Assembly: GCF_003130405.1 (NCBI RefSeq)
Contig: NZ_QEAS01000010.1
Span: 7,893-50,801 of the forward strand
Length of the DNA stretch: 42,909 bases
Source: Pararcticibacter amylolyticus
GTDB taxonomy: Bacteria > Bacteroidota > Bacteroidia > Sphingobacteriales > Sphingobacteriaceae
Reading direction: 5' to 3'
Below the pieces are notes generated by a model, which saw only the letters and a program-made list of their open reading frames with translations, was not told where the DNA came from and made no database searches. Positions within the stretch are counted from its first letter, which is position 1. Every line of letters starts with the position of its first letter. The translations under genes were made by a program, and so were the position numbers. This document shows, one piece after another, positions 16,741 to 25,699 of this stretch.

Positions 16741-19401
16741 TTATTTCACCGGTATTTTTTGTTCAGCCACATTCCAGCCTTTTACCGAAACAACAGGTAC
16801 AATAGTCGAAGATGCCGGATAGTCAATGCGGATAGTCTTCTCCGATCCGGGGACAACAGATACATAATTATCGTCAAAAAATGACGGCAGAATCCGCTTG
16901 CCTGTCGACTGATCCAGCACCGATATCCGGTTAAAAAATGCAACAGGACTATGTGAAGGATTTCTCAGTTTCACTTCTATCTTACCCCTGCCTGTAGTTT
17001 TTACTTCTGTCACCACCGCTGCCTGTTTCATCTTGCCAAGACCCGAGTATTTGCCATTCTGATCCGGAAACCAGTAAAAATTATCACAAAGCACTTTTTG
17101 ATCCTTATCCAGCACCTGCAATAAAAGAAAAGCGCCATCATCCTTACCCATCTCATCCAGCTCTTTTTTCACCGATAAGATCTTTTTTACTGACGAGGGT
17201 TCCATATAGGCAAAAACCTGGGTAATAAGCTTCTCCTTTCCAGCCATATCGAATGATTTAATCACCACCATCAGGTCCCTGTGTTGCTTAAAACCATTGT
17301 TCACCAGCATAACAGTTCCGTCAACAGGATTGCACATCAGGTTTAAAGGCCGGCTCCCGGCACGAAGCCCATACAGGCAGGCATTGGGATCAAGGTAATA
17401 ATCATACATCTGCCCCCTCATTGCCGTCCATGGATTCTGTGTTTTCCAGATGATGACACCGGTATACCAGTCCCACATATGCGAACTGAATCCCTCAATA
17501 AGTCCCCGGTACTGATCATAATTTACCAGCTGAGCCTTCATAGCGAAATCATGAATATCATCAGGCTTCCCGTAAGGTTCAATAGACTGTTCATAACCAA
17601 CCCCGGTATAAGTATGATACGTCCAGACAGAATCAGCTTCCTCCGAAGGTTGCTGGCCAGGACGAGGAACAGGAACTTTCATATTCTCTTTCGGAATAAA
17701 TCGCTCAAGCGATTCATAATCTCCTACTCCCACAGACCCAACCTCTGAGTTAAAAGGCCAGGTCCTCTTTTCCCAGAATGAACTGACCGGCTGAATGGTA
17801 TAAGGGCCGTCCCCGTTTCCGCCGATAAAATTATACGACATCTCGTCGGAATTAGAATAATCTATAAACCAACGGGTGCCGTCAAGTTTGGGAAGAATAG
17901 AATCCCTTAAGGGGACAAGGATATCGTCAGGGGGCATGATCTCATTCCCCCCGCACCACATAGCAAGCGACGGATGATTACGAACCATTTTGATCATTTC
18001 TGCCGCAGATTCAAGGAACAAACCATGGTCATCCGGATATTTCCGACGGGTCCATTGATCCTCCTTTTTCATCGGATCCAGCCAGCGCCCGTTACAATCA
18101 CCCGACATCCAGAAATCCTGCAATACGAGTAAACCATACCGGTCACACGCTTCATAAAACTCAGGCCGTTCCACCAGCGCTCCCCCCCAGATCCGGATCA
18201 GGTTGAGGTTCATATCCCGGTGATAGCGGATCTCCGCATCATACCGTTCTTTAGAAAAGCGAAGCATAGCATCCGAAATAATCCAGTTCCCTCCTTTAAT
18301 AAATATCTTTTGCCCGTTAACCAAAATCTGCTTGCTTCTTGTAAGCGGATTCCAGTCCGTCTGAATTTCTCTCACGCCGAAACTCAACGCCTCCTTATCA
18401 GACACACTGCCATTCTCAATAAACTGTAACTCCGTGGAATAAAGATTTTGAGGACCATATCCCGCAGGCCACCACAACCTGGGGCTCTTAAGGTTCAGAC
18501 CTGGTAAATCAACCTGCACTGTTCGCCGCGCAGCGATACTCACCTTCTTGGATATTTTATTTCCTTCCAGTACATATTGAAGTACTCCTTCAACCACCCG
18601 GTCAGACGTATTTTCCACCTCCGCCGACATCCTGATGATTGCCGGACTTTGTGTGCCCTCCGGCAACCTCTTTCCCGGAACCCGCGTCACCAAATGCGGA
18701 TCCTTTATATTCACAGTACCGGTTCGCTCGATATAAACTTTATCCCAGATACCCGTGTTGCGGTCACGAATAGGTCTGATCCAGTCCCATCCGGCAACAT
18801 ACTGATGCGATACATTCCGGGCAATTATTCCATCTCCTCCCTGCCCGCCATTAGGGTTTCCAACAGGATCGGGAGGATATACAATCACCGCCAAACGATT
18901 ATTCCCCGTCTTTGATAAAAGCCGCGTAATATTAAACGACTTCCGTAGAAACATCCCTTTAAAAGGCTCTGCATTCACCTTTTTCCCGTTCAGGAAGATC
19001 TCACAGCTATAGTTAATACCCCTGAAGGTCAGCCAAACCTGTCTGCCGCCCCCCGGATAACCTTCTTTAAAATCTTTCGCAAACCAATAAGTATAATAAT
19101 CCCTTCCTGTGTGATAAATGTCCGGAATCCTCTCATTGTTCATTCCCCAGAACGGATCAGGTACTTCCTTATTTTCCAGCATAGACCCGAGAACCGTTCC
19201 CGGAACCACGGCAGGTTTCCATCCGGTCAGTTGATAAGTGTCAGCAGAGATCGCCGTTCCCCTCTCCTTTACCTCCCCTGCGAGCCTCATCTTCCAGCCC
19301 GAATTCAGTTCATACCGGTCTTGCCCGTAAACCAGCGTACCAACCATCAGCCCAGTCAGCACAGGCATCAAATACTTAAAAATACCAGGTTTTCTAAACA
19401 T
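16741..19401 (-). CDS. Glycoside hydrolase family 2, beta-mannosidase-like, secreted
   Basis: Exo-acting GH2 enzyme of 886 residues with a signal peptide (about 1-26, ending LVYGQ). It has the sugar-binding jelly-roll domain (about 30-225), an immunoglobulin-like domain, a TIM barrel (about 350-640) and C-terminal beta domains. The acid/base is probably Glu487 in CGGNEIMPP and the nucleophile Glu553 in FNSEVG. Overall architecture (LRLWGGA-like RIWGGALVERPEFYEACDRYG, 403-423) is that of the beta-mannosidase / exo-beta-glucosaminidase branch. In the exo-glucosaminidase CsxA the acid is an Asp, so the Glu here leans towards beta-mannosidase. That would fit removal of the core beta-mannose of N-glycans. 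It lies 101 bp after GH92 and 3 bp before GH3. Confidence 0.88.
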   Translation of the reverse strand: MFRKPGIFKYLMPVLTGLMVGTLVYGQDRYELNSGWKMRLAGEVKERGTAISADTYQLTGWKPAVVPGTVLGSMLENKEVPDPFWGMNNERIPDIYHTGRDYYTYWFAKDFKEGYPGGGRQVWLTFRGINYSCEIFLNGKKVNAEPFKGMFLRKSFNITRLLSKTGNNRLAVIVYPPDPVGNPNGGQGGDGIIARNVSHQYVAGWDWIRPIRDRNTGIWDKVYIERTGTVNIKDPHLVTRVPGKRLPEGTQSPAIIRMSAEVENTSDRVVEGVLQYVLEGNKISKKVSIAARRTVQVDLPGLNLKSPRLWWPAGYGPQNLYSTELQFIENGSVSDKEALSFGVREIQTDWNPLTRSKQILVNGQKIFIKGGNWIISDAMLRFSKERYDAEIRYHRDMNLNLIRIWGGALVERPEFYEACDRYGLLVLQDFWMSGDCNGRWLDPMKKEDQWTRRKYPDDHGLFLESAAEMIKMVRNHPSLAMWCGGNEIMPPDDILVPLRDSILPKLDGTRWFIDYSNSDEMSYNFIGGNGDGPYTIQPVSSFWEKRTWPFNSEVGSVGVGDYESLERFIPKENMKVPVPRPGQQPSEEADSVWTYHTYTGVGYEQSIEPYGKPDDIHDFAMKAQLVNYDQYRGLIEGFSSHMWDWYTGVIIWKTQNPWTAMRGQMYDYYLDPNACLYGLRAGSRPLNLMCNPVDGTVMLVNNGFKQHRDLMVVIKSFDMAGKEKLITQVFAYMEPSSVKKILSVKKELDEMGKDDGAFLLLQVLDKDQKVLCDNFYWFPDQNGKYSGLGKMKQAAVVTEVKTTGRGKIEVKLRNPSHSPVAFFNRISVLDQSTGKRILPSFFDDNYVSVVPGSEKTIRIDYPASSTIVPVVSVKGWNVAEQKIPVK

Positions 19402-19471
19402 AAAAATACTTTATAAACAATCCCCTCACTCGCACAACCCCACATCTCCTTACCCAGACTCCCCCATCCCT

Positions 19472-19506
19472 AACTTTAAACTTTTAACTCTCCACTTTTA
19501 ACTCAC
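19472..19506 (+). repeat. Degenerate 7-bp period repeat, AACTTTW type
   Basis: Five consecutive heptamers in exact phase between the GH92 and GH2 genes, the first two being AACTTTA and AACTTTT and the rest with one to three changes. The last unit overlaps the GH92 stop codon (19503-19505). The surrounding plus strand is strongly pyrimidine-rich (19411-19506). Confidence 0.6.
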
Positions 19507-21788
19507 AAAGGTCTGTCCCCCCTTCCAGTCCCCCACCCCGACGGCTTACTGCCCATTACAACAGACATCGTTCCACCCTTCACAATATCACTATACAGGA
19601 TATACGACTTGCTATAAGGCTTACCATTCAGCTCAATACTTTGAACATATTTATTGGAGACTGAATTGTTTTTCACACTTATCCTGAAAGACTTTCCTTC
19701 CCCGACATTCAGCGTAGCATCATTCATCACAGGGCTTCCAATTACAAAAACTCCGTTCGTTGGGTTAACCTGGTAAAGCCCGAGAGCCGAAAGAACATAC
19801 CAGGCCGACATCTGCCCTACATCCTCATTCCCGCACAGACCATCAAACTTATCCGTGTACAAATGATCGAGAATATATCTTACCCTGTCCGCAGTCCTCC
19901 ATGGTTTTCCTGCATAATGATATAAATAAGCGATATGATGACTCGGCTCATTGCCATGAGCATATTGACCGATCAACCCGCTGATATCTGGAGACGCATG
20001 CGCGCCCAGATCCCCTTTGATCGTAAACAAAGAATCAAGCTTTTTCAAAAAGCGGTCCTCTCCTCCAAGAAGTCCGATCAGTCCGTATGGATCCTGAGGT
20101 ACAAGCCAGGTATACTGCCAGGCATTTCCCTCGGTATAATCATTCTTCCCGTGAATAGATTCAAAAGGATTAAAAGGATCACGCCACTCATTATCCGAAA
20201 TCCTTCCCCGCATGAAGCCGGCTTGCTTGTCGAAGTAGTTCTGGTAATAACGTCCTCTCTTATCGAAATACGCAAAGTCCTGCTGTTTTCCCAATTTCTT
20301 CGCGACCTGTGCGATTCCCCAATCTGCAATAGCATATTCAAGTCCCATCGCAACCGACTCAACCGTGCTGTCAGCCGGTATATATCCATACCTTTTAACA
20401 TACTTAAGCCCCCGTTCATCCAGCATGGCAGAATTTTTCATTGCTTCAAAAGCCAGATTAGAATCAAATCCCTTAAACCCCTTCATGACAGCATCTGCCA
20501 CAACTATAATTCCGGGATTGCCAACCATACAATCCGTCTCGTTGCCCATCAGGTGCCATACAGGCAACTTCCCCTGTTGCTGATAGATTGCGAGCATGGT
20601 ATTGATCATATCATTCACCTTATCACCATGAAGAATAGTAAAGAGAGGATGTGCAGCGCGGTAGGTATCCCACAAAGAGAACGTAGTCAGATTATTAAAA
20701 GAAGCGTTTTTATACACCTTTTTATCCGTACCAAGATAGTCTTTATTATGATCGTTAAAATAAGAAGGAGCAATCATGGTATGATAAAGCGCTGTATAAA
20801 AAGTACGCAGCCTTGCAGGATCATCAGAATGAACCAGTGCTCTCGACAGCTCTTTATTCCAGGCGGTATCCGCAGCCTCTGCAACCTTATCAAAATTCCA
20901 GCCGGGTACTTCCGCATTCATATTATCAGCGGCATTCTCAACACTAACAGGAGACAGGGCGACCTTCACCTTGACGATTTCTCCGGGCTTCGTCGCAAAG
21001 CTGACCCTTCCGAACACGAACTTCCCTTTAAACCTGTCCCCCGTTTGAGCAGAAGTGCTGTCTGATACCAAAAATGACTTTATTGGTTTTGAAAAGATCA
21101 TTTTGAACCAGATCCGCTGGTCTCTTGCCCAGCCGGACGAAAAACGATAACCGGCAAGAGTGGTATCATTTACCTTCTCCAGGTAAGTCTCCTTCGCCAG
21201 GTCCCAGCCAATGCCCTGCCTTAGATCTATGACGAAACCCGCATTATCTGATTGAGGGAATGTATAGCGATGAAAGCCCACACGGGCTGTTGCAGTCAGT
21301 TCAGCCTTTATATTATATCTTTTCAGACGTACCGAATAGTATCCCGGGTTTGCCTTCTCCTCTTTATGAGAGAATAATGAGACAAACCCGCTTTTAGGAT
21401 CTTCCACGTTTCCCTTTGAAAACCGCACATCACCGGTAACCGGCATGACCGCAATATCACCGAGATCTCCGATTCCGGTGCCGCTTAAATGTGTATGAGA
21501 AAAACCAACAATTGTAGAGTCTGAATAATGATAACCCGAACACCAGTCCCAGCCCTCTGAAAGGTTCACCGGCCCCAGCTGTACAAGTCCGAATGGAACA
21601 TTCGCACCAAGAAATACATGTCCGTGGAAACCGGTTCCAATGTAAGGATCTACGTAGCGGGTAAGGCACTCCGGTTTATCCGGTGTCACCCCGGGCTTCC
21701 GTTTTTGCTGTGCCAGAACACCCGTTGCCACCAGGCCAGTTAGAACAAAGAAAATACTCTTCCTGAAAATATCTGATAATTTATGCAT
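19503..21788 (-). CDS. Glycoside hydrolase family 92 alpha-mannosidase, secreted
   Basis: Calcium-dependent exo-alpha-mannosidase that inverts configuration; characterised members trim alpha-mannose from N-glycans. I start at the ATG at 21788 (761 residues) rather than the GTG at 21812, because a clean signal peptide (about 1-26, ending GVLAQ) begins there. Family signatures: YVDPYIGT near 45, FSHTHLSGTG near 96, WDTYR near 373, EGNAWQY near 553 (region of the general acid in studied members), GNEPSHH near 612 and GNEDVGQMSAW near 653. Length is normal for GH92. The linkage (1,2, 1,3 or 1,4) cannot be fixed by eye. It lies in the middle of the GH29-to-GH3 run but has a 139-bp upstream gap that may hold its own control site. 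Confidence 0.93.
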   Translation of the reverse strand: MHKLSDIFRKSIFFVLTGLVATGVLAQQKRKPGVTPDKPECLTRYVDPYIGTGFHGHVFLGANVPFGLVQLGPVNLSEGWDWCSGYHYSDSTIVGFSHTHLSGTGIGDLGDIAVMPVTGDVRFSKGNVEDPKSGFVSLFSHKEEKANPGYYSVRLKRYNIKAELTATARVGFHRYTFPQSDNAGFVIDLRQGIGWDLAKETYLEKVNDTTLAGYRFSSGWARDQRIWFKMIFSKPIKSFLVSDSTSAQTGDRFKGKFVFGRVSFATKPGEIVKVKVALSPVSVENAADNMNAEVPGWNFDKVAEAADTAWNKELSRALVHSDDPARLRTFYTALYHTMIAPSYFNDHNKDYLGTDKKVYKNASFNNLTTFSLWDTYRAAHPLFTILHGDKVNDMINTMLAIYQQQGKLPVWHLMGNETDCMVGNPGIIVVADAVMKGFKGFDSNLAFEAMKNSAMLDERGLKYVKRYGYIPADSTVESVAMGLEYAIADWGIAQVAKKLGKQQDFAYFDKRGRYYQNYFDKQAGFMRGRISDNEWRDPFNPFESIHGKNDYTEGNAWQYTWLVPQDPYGLIGLLGGEDRFLKKLDSLFTIKGDLGAHASPDISGLIGQYAHGNEPSHHIAYLYHYAGKPWRTADRVRYILDHLYTDKFDGLCGNEDVGQMSAWYVLSALGLYQVNPTNGVFVIGSPVMNDATLNVGEGKSFRISVKNNSVSNKYVQSIELNGKPYSKSYILYSDIVKGGTMSVVMGSKPSGWGTGRGDRPL

Positions 21789-21927
21789 AATATGGCTTTT
21801 ATTGGAATACACTAACGTACCTTCTGCATCGCATTAATTATAACGATTTAGCAAGAGTAAAATTAAACATTAATCGCATCACTAATTCCAAAAAAACAAA
21901 TCCTTTTTCCACAGCCCGAACTAATTA
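21789..21927. other. Intergenic region upstream of GH92 with TTTAGCARG word
   Basis: AT-rich 139 bp. It contains TTTAGCAAG (21847-21855), also found upstream of the GH29 and ROK genes, and an AAATTAAAC-type stretch just after it that loosely resembles the ROK palindrome. No TAnnTTTG box was seen. Confidence 0.35.
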
Positions 21928-23013
21928 TCAAGCTCTTACATTTGCCGAAGCCTTAGCCAGGCAAGCGAGCACGTCATCATTAACATCACCGAACAAAGAG
22001 ACCCCGCGGGCGCCCCGGCTAAGAGCCAGTTCTATCCCCTTCTGCATTTCTTCCAAACCTTTAAAGTCCGGAATAAACAACCCGGCATAGAGAGGAAACT
22101 TTCCGTTTAACCAGTTCACCCCCTCCGCCACAGCATTCCCTATCCAAGCCACATTCTCCCTATAAAAACAGTGATAGATCATCGGGCAAACCCCATTTAG
22201 TTTCCAGTTAGTCCAGTCCTGTCTCACATTTCTCCGGGCAACCTCAGGAGTTGGAAATACGGCGGCCGTAAGCGGTTTCCTAAAAGAAGAAGCAACCTTT
22301 GATATTTCACTAACGATATCTGTAACCGCATGATACCTGAACTCCCGCCAGGACAGACTTGCCTCCGGATACCGGACATCATCGATTGAAATCCCCCGCC
22401 ATGACCTAAATTTGTCCCGGCAGGCATCGCAATAGCAATAATCATACTCAGGAAGCTCACGGGTCTGCTCAATATGATAGTTATCCCATAAATTAACAGG
22501 AAGAATAACATCACAAAACCTCACATAATCAAGATGGATCCCATCAACGTAATCTTTGCTCAGGATAGATTTTACATCGTCAGTGAGATACTGCTTCACC
22601 TCCGGTTTCGAGGGACAGAGCCAGCGGTAATAGTCGACATAAGGAGGCTTATCAGCACACGATTCTCCTTTCCTGTTGACAGCGTACCATTCGGGATGAG
22701 ATTCCAGCAATGACTTTTCACCCCTGTTCATCGTCCACATCCATCTGTGGGCCTCGAGCCCTTCTGCCTTAGCCGCCCTGAAATGCAGTTCGCTGTCAGC
22801 CTCAAAAAAGATTCCCCTGATTCCCGCTTTATAATATTTCTTATAACGGTTTCTAAGATCCGTCTCTTTTTCTTTCTTGTCAGGATTTGTCCAGACCCAG
22901 TGTTTCCACCCGTTACCCGAAGGAACAGGCACAGCCAGAACAGAGGAAGGTTTTAAACCTGCCGTTACTCCTGCAACACAACCGGCTATAATAAATTTTC
23001 TCCTGCTTGTCAT
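21928..23013 (-). CDS. Putative glycoside hydrolase, GHL10/DUF187-like TIM barrel, exported
   Basis: 361-residue exported protein. The N terminus has twin arginines (R4-R5 in SRRKFI) and a short hydrophobic run to about 27, suggesting Tat export; Cys12 sits in a lipobox-like IAGC but the hydrophobic stretch before it is too short to be sure. The body resembles the hypothetical-glycosidase-like TIM-barrel family GHL10: GIRGIFFEAD near 64-73, WLCPSKPEVKQYL (131-143) and the strand GIHLDYVRF (158-166) with Asp162. A YCYCDAC cysteine cluster lies at 192-198. No activity is established for close relatives as far as I know. It overlaps the CBM9-like gene by 4 bp (ATGA), so the two are translationally coupled and may work together on one ligand. 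Confidence 0.7.
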   Translation of the reverse strand: MTSRRKFIIAGCVAGVTAGLKPSSVLAVPVPSGNGWKHWVWTNPDKKEKETDLRNRYKKYYKAGIRGIFFEADSELHFRAAKAEGLEAHRWMWTMNRGEKSLLESHPEWYAVNRKGESCADKPPYVDYYRWLCPSKPEVKQYLTDDVKSILSKDYVDGIHLDYVRFCDVILPVNLWDNYHIEQTRELPEYDYCYCDACRDKFRSWRGISIDDVRYPEASLSWREFRYHAVTDIVSEISKVASSFRKPLTAAVFPTPEVARRNVRQDWTNWKLNGVCPMIYHCFYRENVAWIGNAVAEGVNWLNGKFPLYAGLFIPDFKGLEEMQKGIELALSRGARGVSLFGDVNDDVLACLAKASANVRA

Positions 23014-24107
23014 TGTCTCGTTTTTATTACCTGCACCAGGCCATCCTCGTTTATCTCAATACTTTCACTACCTTCTGAATCTACCGACACGCAAAACTGT
23101 CTCGTGGAAGCAGTCATCGTCAATCTGTTAAGTTTATCACCAAGCCAAAAATCAGGATGGATCCCTAAGTCCTTCAGCGTAGGTGCATATCTTCTGTTTT
23201 TTTCAAAATACGCTCTTTGACGGTAGTAAGCCAGCCATAAATAACGTCTCTGCCGTTCACCGTAAGGTAAACTGAAAGAAGATCCTTTCCCCCTGCTAAA
23301 CTGAACGTAGCCCCAGCGTTCAGGATAGTGCATATTGACAATCCCCTGTGGCGACCATACCCAATTATGTTCTGAAAGCTCTCTTCCGTCCCCCCCCCTC
23401 TTCTTCCTGTATTTTCCATTCTTAACGTCGCAATCCCATTCAACCCTGGAAAAATTAACGCGCCATAAATCACCCTCTTCCGGAACCCTTGTTTCATTCC
23501 CGATAGTTACCGCTTTAAATGGAATTGCCATTTCAACCGTCCATCCCTTATCTGTATCATCCGGCTGGTTAATGGTACCTGAAACTCTCACTGCTGACTT
23601 TAAGCCTGGCGCATCCCAGCTGATAAGCGCACCTGAGTTGTTTCTGTAGGGCTTGGACAGGAACAAGTCGAAAATGGTGTTCAGCGCATTTACCTCAATC
23701 TCAAAATACTGATGTGTATTATTATCAGGATCAATAAATATTTCAAAATCATTATCATGAAAGATCACCTGATCACGTTTAGAGAGATTTGCCCAAACAT
23801 GAGGTTCTTCAAGCTCCGCTGCAATAAAGAGGCAACTGTCATTCCACAGCATTTTCACTCTGGTTTTCAGATAAGGGTCAGGTTTCTTATCTCCTTCTAT
23901 ATCTTTAAAAAAATCAGTCCAGGCAGCATTACTCCAGACATCTTCTTCAATATCTCCGTCTATAACCGGTGATAACGAAGAATAATAGCACATATAATGC
24001 CTGGGCTCTGTAAACAAATGCTCCAGCCCTTTGAACGAGGTCTGACCCATCGCAGAACAGCACAGGAGGATTGATAAAGCCCAAACACATGTATACCTTT
24101 TTACCAT
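23010..24107 (-). CDS. CBM9-like carbohydrate-binding protein, secreted
   Basis: 365 residues with a signal peptide (about 1-22, ending SAMGQ). From about 45 to 240 it resembles the family 9-like carbohydrate-binding domain: IDGDIEEDVWSNAAWTDFF, then a beta strand VKMLWNDSCLFIAAELEEPHVWA, then FHDNDFEIFIDPDNN with acidic calcium-binding type residues, and later VEMAIPFKAV. The last ~120 residues are unassigned. Such proteins bind sugars or act as sensors at the periplasm or cell surface; no catalytic site is visible. It lies 14 bp after GH29 and overlaps the GHL10-like gene by 4 bp. Confidence 0.8.
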   Translation of the reverse strand: MVKRYTCVWALSILLCCSAMGQTSFKGLEHLFTEPRHYMCYYSSLSPVIDGDIEEDVWSNAAWTDFFKDIEGDKKPDPYLKTRVKMLWNDSCLFIAAELEEPHVWANLSKRDQVIFHDNDFEIFIDPDNNTHQYFEIEVNALNTIFDLFLSKPYRNNSGALISWDAPGLKSAVRVSGTINQPDDTDKGWTVEMAIPFKAVTIGNETRVPEEGDLWRVNFSRVEWDCDVKNGKYRKKRGGDGRELSEHNWVWSPQGIVNMHYPERWGYVQFSRGKGSSFSLPYGERQRRYLWLAYYRQRAYFEKNRRYAPTLKDLGIHPDFWLGDKLNRLTMTASTRQFCVSVDSEGSESIEINEDGLVQVIKTRQ

Positions 24108-24121
24108 TTTTTAGTGCACCG

Positions 24122-25546
24122 TTAGTTTACGTCAAATGAAAAAGCAAGAGCAGGACTTGCCTTTAACGATGCAGGAAGACTTACATTCACCGCACTGCCG
24201 TCCGTATTCCACTTTACAGCTTTTCCAGTTTCCAGGAGGACCATCCTGCTCCCCTTCTTTGGAATGTTTCCCTTCCACGAAACTTTCCCTGGCATAGCAG
24301 CACCCTCTTTCAGGCAAACCATTGCAAAACACTTTTTCCCGTCTTTGCTTTGAGTAAACCAGGCATCCCCGTCATTATAGTTTCTGGTTATCCTTGTATT
24401 ATAGATAGCTTCTCCATTAAGTGATGTCCACTTTCCGATTTCCTCAAGACGACGTACGGCTTCTGAAGGGATCGTACCATCAGCCCCGGGGCCAACCCCA
24501 AGAAGGAGACTCCCCCCCTTGGCAACTATCTCAATAAGAGAATGAATAACCTGGGAAGCTGATTTATACTGATCATTTGCCACATATCCCCAGGCATTAC
24601 CCAATGTCATACAACTCTCCCAGGGATGCCCGATCTGCTTCTCAGGAATCCGTTGTTCGGGCGTCTGATAATTTTCGTAAGGGCCGTGAACCGTCCTGTC
24701 AACAATCAGTATTCCCGGCTGAGCACTCCTGGCCATTGATGCGATCTTGGGCATATCAATATCCTGGCTCCATGCAGGTATGGCAGCCCCCCATGAACGA
24801 ACTTCTTCATTCACTGTCTCCAGCGGTCTCACCCATCCACCGTCCAGCCAAAGAATATCTACCGGCCCGTAATGATGCATCAGTTCGCCAACCTGGTTAA
24901 ATGTATACTCTTTGTATTTATTCCATCTCCACGGATGTTTCCGGATATCATAATTATTGTTCCGGTCAGGAGTTGCATACTTAGGCCACCAGTAATATTC
25001 AGTATGCCAGTCGGGTTTGGAAAAGTATGCCCCTATCATAAAATCCTGTTTCCTGAACGCATCAAATACATACTTAGCTACATCAGCACGGGCATTTCCC
25101 GCGAACGGCCCCTTTGCAATACTAAAATCCGTCTGCTTCGTATCAAACATGCAGAAGCCATCGTGATGTTTGGTTGTAAACACAAGGTACTTCATCCCAG
25201 CATCCTTTCCGGCCTTTGCCCATTGCTCCGGATTAAACTTCACAGGATCGAATTTCCTGCTCAATCCCCAATACCATTTTTTAAAGTCATCATAAGACTG
25301 GGTACTATCCCGTTCTATCCAGTCCTCAGAACACAACGCCCATGACTCGATCATTCCCGGTACCGCATAGAGCCCCCAGTGAATGATCATCCCAAACTTC
25401 CGATCCTGCCACTTATCAAGCTTTTTTTTGACAGCAGGGTCTGAGGGCCACTCATATTCGTTTGATTGAGGATGAACGTTCGGTTGAGCATGCAGCAGAT
25501 GAAAGGGAAGAAAAAATAATATAAGAAAGAAAAAGGATCTCACCAT
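24122..25546 (-). CDS. Alpha-L-fucosidase, glycoside hydrolase family 29, secreted
   Basis: Retaining alpha-fucosidase of 474 residues with a hydrophobic signal peptide (about 1-20, ending LLHAQ). Typical GH29 landmarks are FGMIIHWGLYAVPG (51-64), KHHDGF (126-131), and the nucleophile Asp235 in ILWLDGGW. A C-terminal beta-sandwich domain (about 385-474) completes it. Substrate linkage is unknown; core alpha-1,6- or antennary fucose on N-glycans would suit this locus. It is the first gene of the run that ends with GH3 and is separated from SusD by a terminator, so a promoter is expected in 25547-25652. Confidence 0.93.
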   Translation of the reverse strand: MVRSFFFLILFFLPFHLLHAQPNVHPQSNEYEWPSDPAVKKKLDKWQDRKFGMIIHWGLYAVPGMIESWALCSEDWIERDSTQSYDDFKKWYWGLSRKFDPVKFNPEQWAKAGKDAGMKYLVFTTKHHDGFCMFDTKQTDFSIAKGPFAGNARADVAKYVFDAFRKQDFMIGAYFSKPDWHTEYYWWPKYATPDRNNNYDIRKHPWRWNKYKEYTFNQVGELMHHYGPVDILWLDGGWVRPLETVNEEVRSWGAAIPAWSQDIDMPKIASMARSAQPGILIVDRTVHGPYENYQTPEQRIPEKQIGHPWESCMTLGNAWGYVANDQYKSASQVIHSLIEIVAKGGSLLLGVGPGADGTIPSEAVRRLEEIGKWTSLNGEAIYNTRITRNYNDGDAWFTQSKDGKKCFAMVCLKEGAAMPGKVSWKGNIPKKGSRMVLLETGKAVKWNTDGSAVNVSLPASLKASPALAFSFDVN

Positions 25547-25652
25547 AAGAGTAATCTTAGCAAATAAAAGTTTATCGGTTTAGCAGGATAAAAATAACGA
25601 CTTAATGTTATAAAAGTGCTAAAACCAATAAGAAGTTATGTTACGCTTCTGC
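25547..25652 (-). promoter_or_regulatory. Upstream region of the GH29-to-GH3 run
   Basis: About 106 bp between the GH29 start and the SusD terminator. It contains TTTAGCAGG (25579-25587) and an inverted TGCTAAA (25617-25623), plus TTTATTTG (minus strand, 25568-25561), one base off a TAnnTTTG box. The regulatory reading is inference. Confidence 0.35.
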
Positions 25653-25683
25653 AAAAAAGAGGCTGTCGTTACCCGACAGCCTC
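25653..25683 (-). terminator. Intrinsic terminator after susD
   Basis: Perfect 10-bp stem (25659-25668 with 25674-25683, GAGGCTGTCG type) around a 5-nt loop, followed on the minus strand by six T (complement of 25653-25658). It lies 16 bp past the SusD stop and separates the sigma-FecR-SusCD transcript from the glycosidase genes. Confidence 0.93.
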
Positions 25684-25699
25684 AACTTAAGATCATCAA

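Noticed and set aside
16741-19401. GH2 enzyme as an exo-beta-glucosaminidase (chitosan use)
   Set aside because: The architecture fits that branch too, but the acid/base position reads NE, not the Asp reported for CsxA, and the locus has no chitosanase; kept as an alternative only.
19935-21065. A long 376-codon plus-strand reading frame
   Set aside because: It is the reverse of the well-supported GH92 gene, has no recognisable domain and is rich in Arg, Ile and Ser typical of antisense frames.
21789-21812. GTG start for GH92 at 21812
   Set aside because: The ATG at 21788 gives a standard signal peptide; eight extra residues before it add nothing recognisable.
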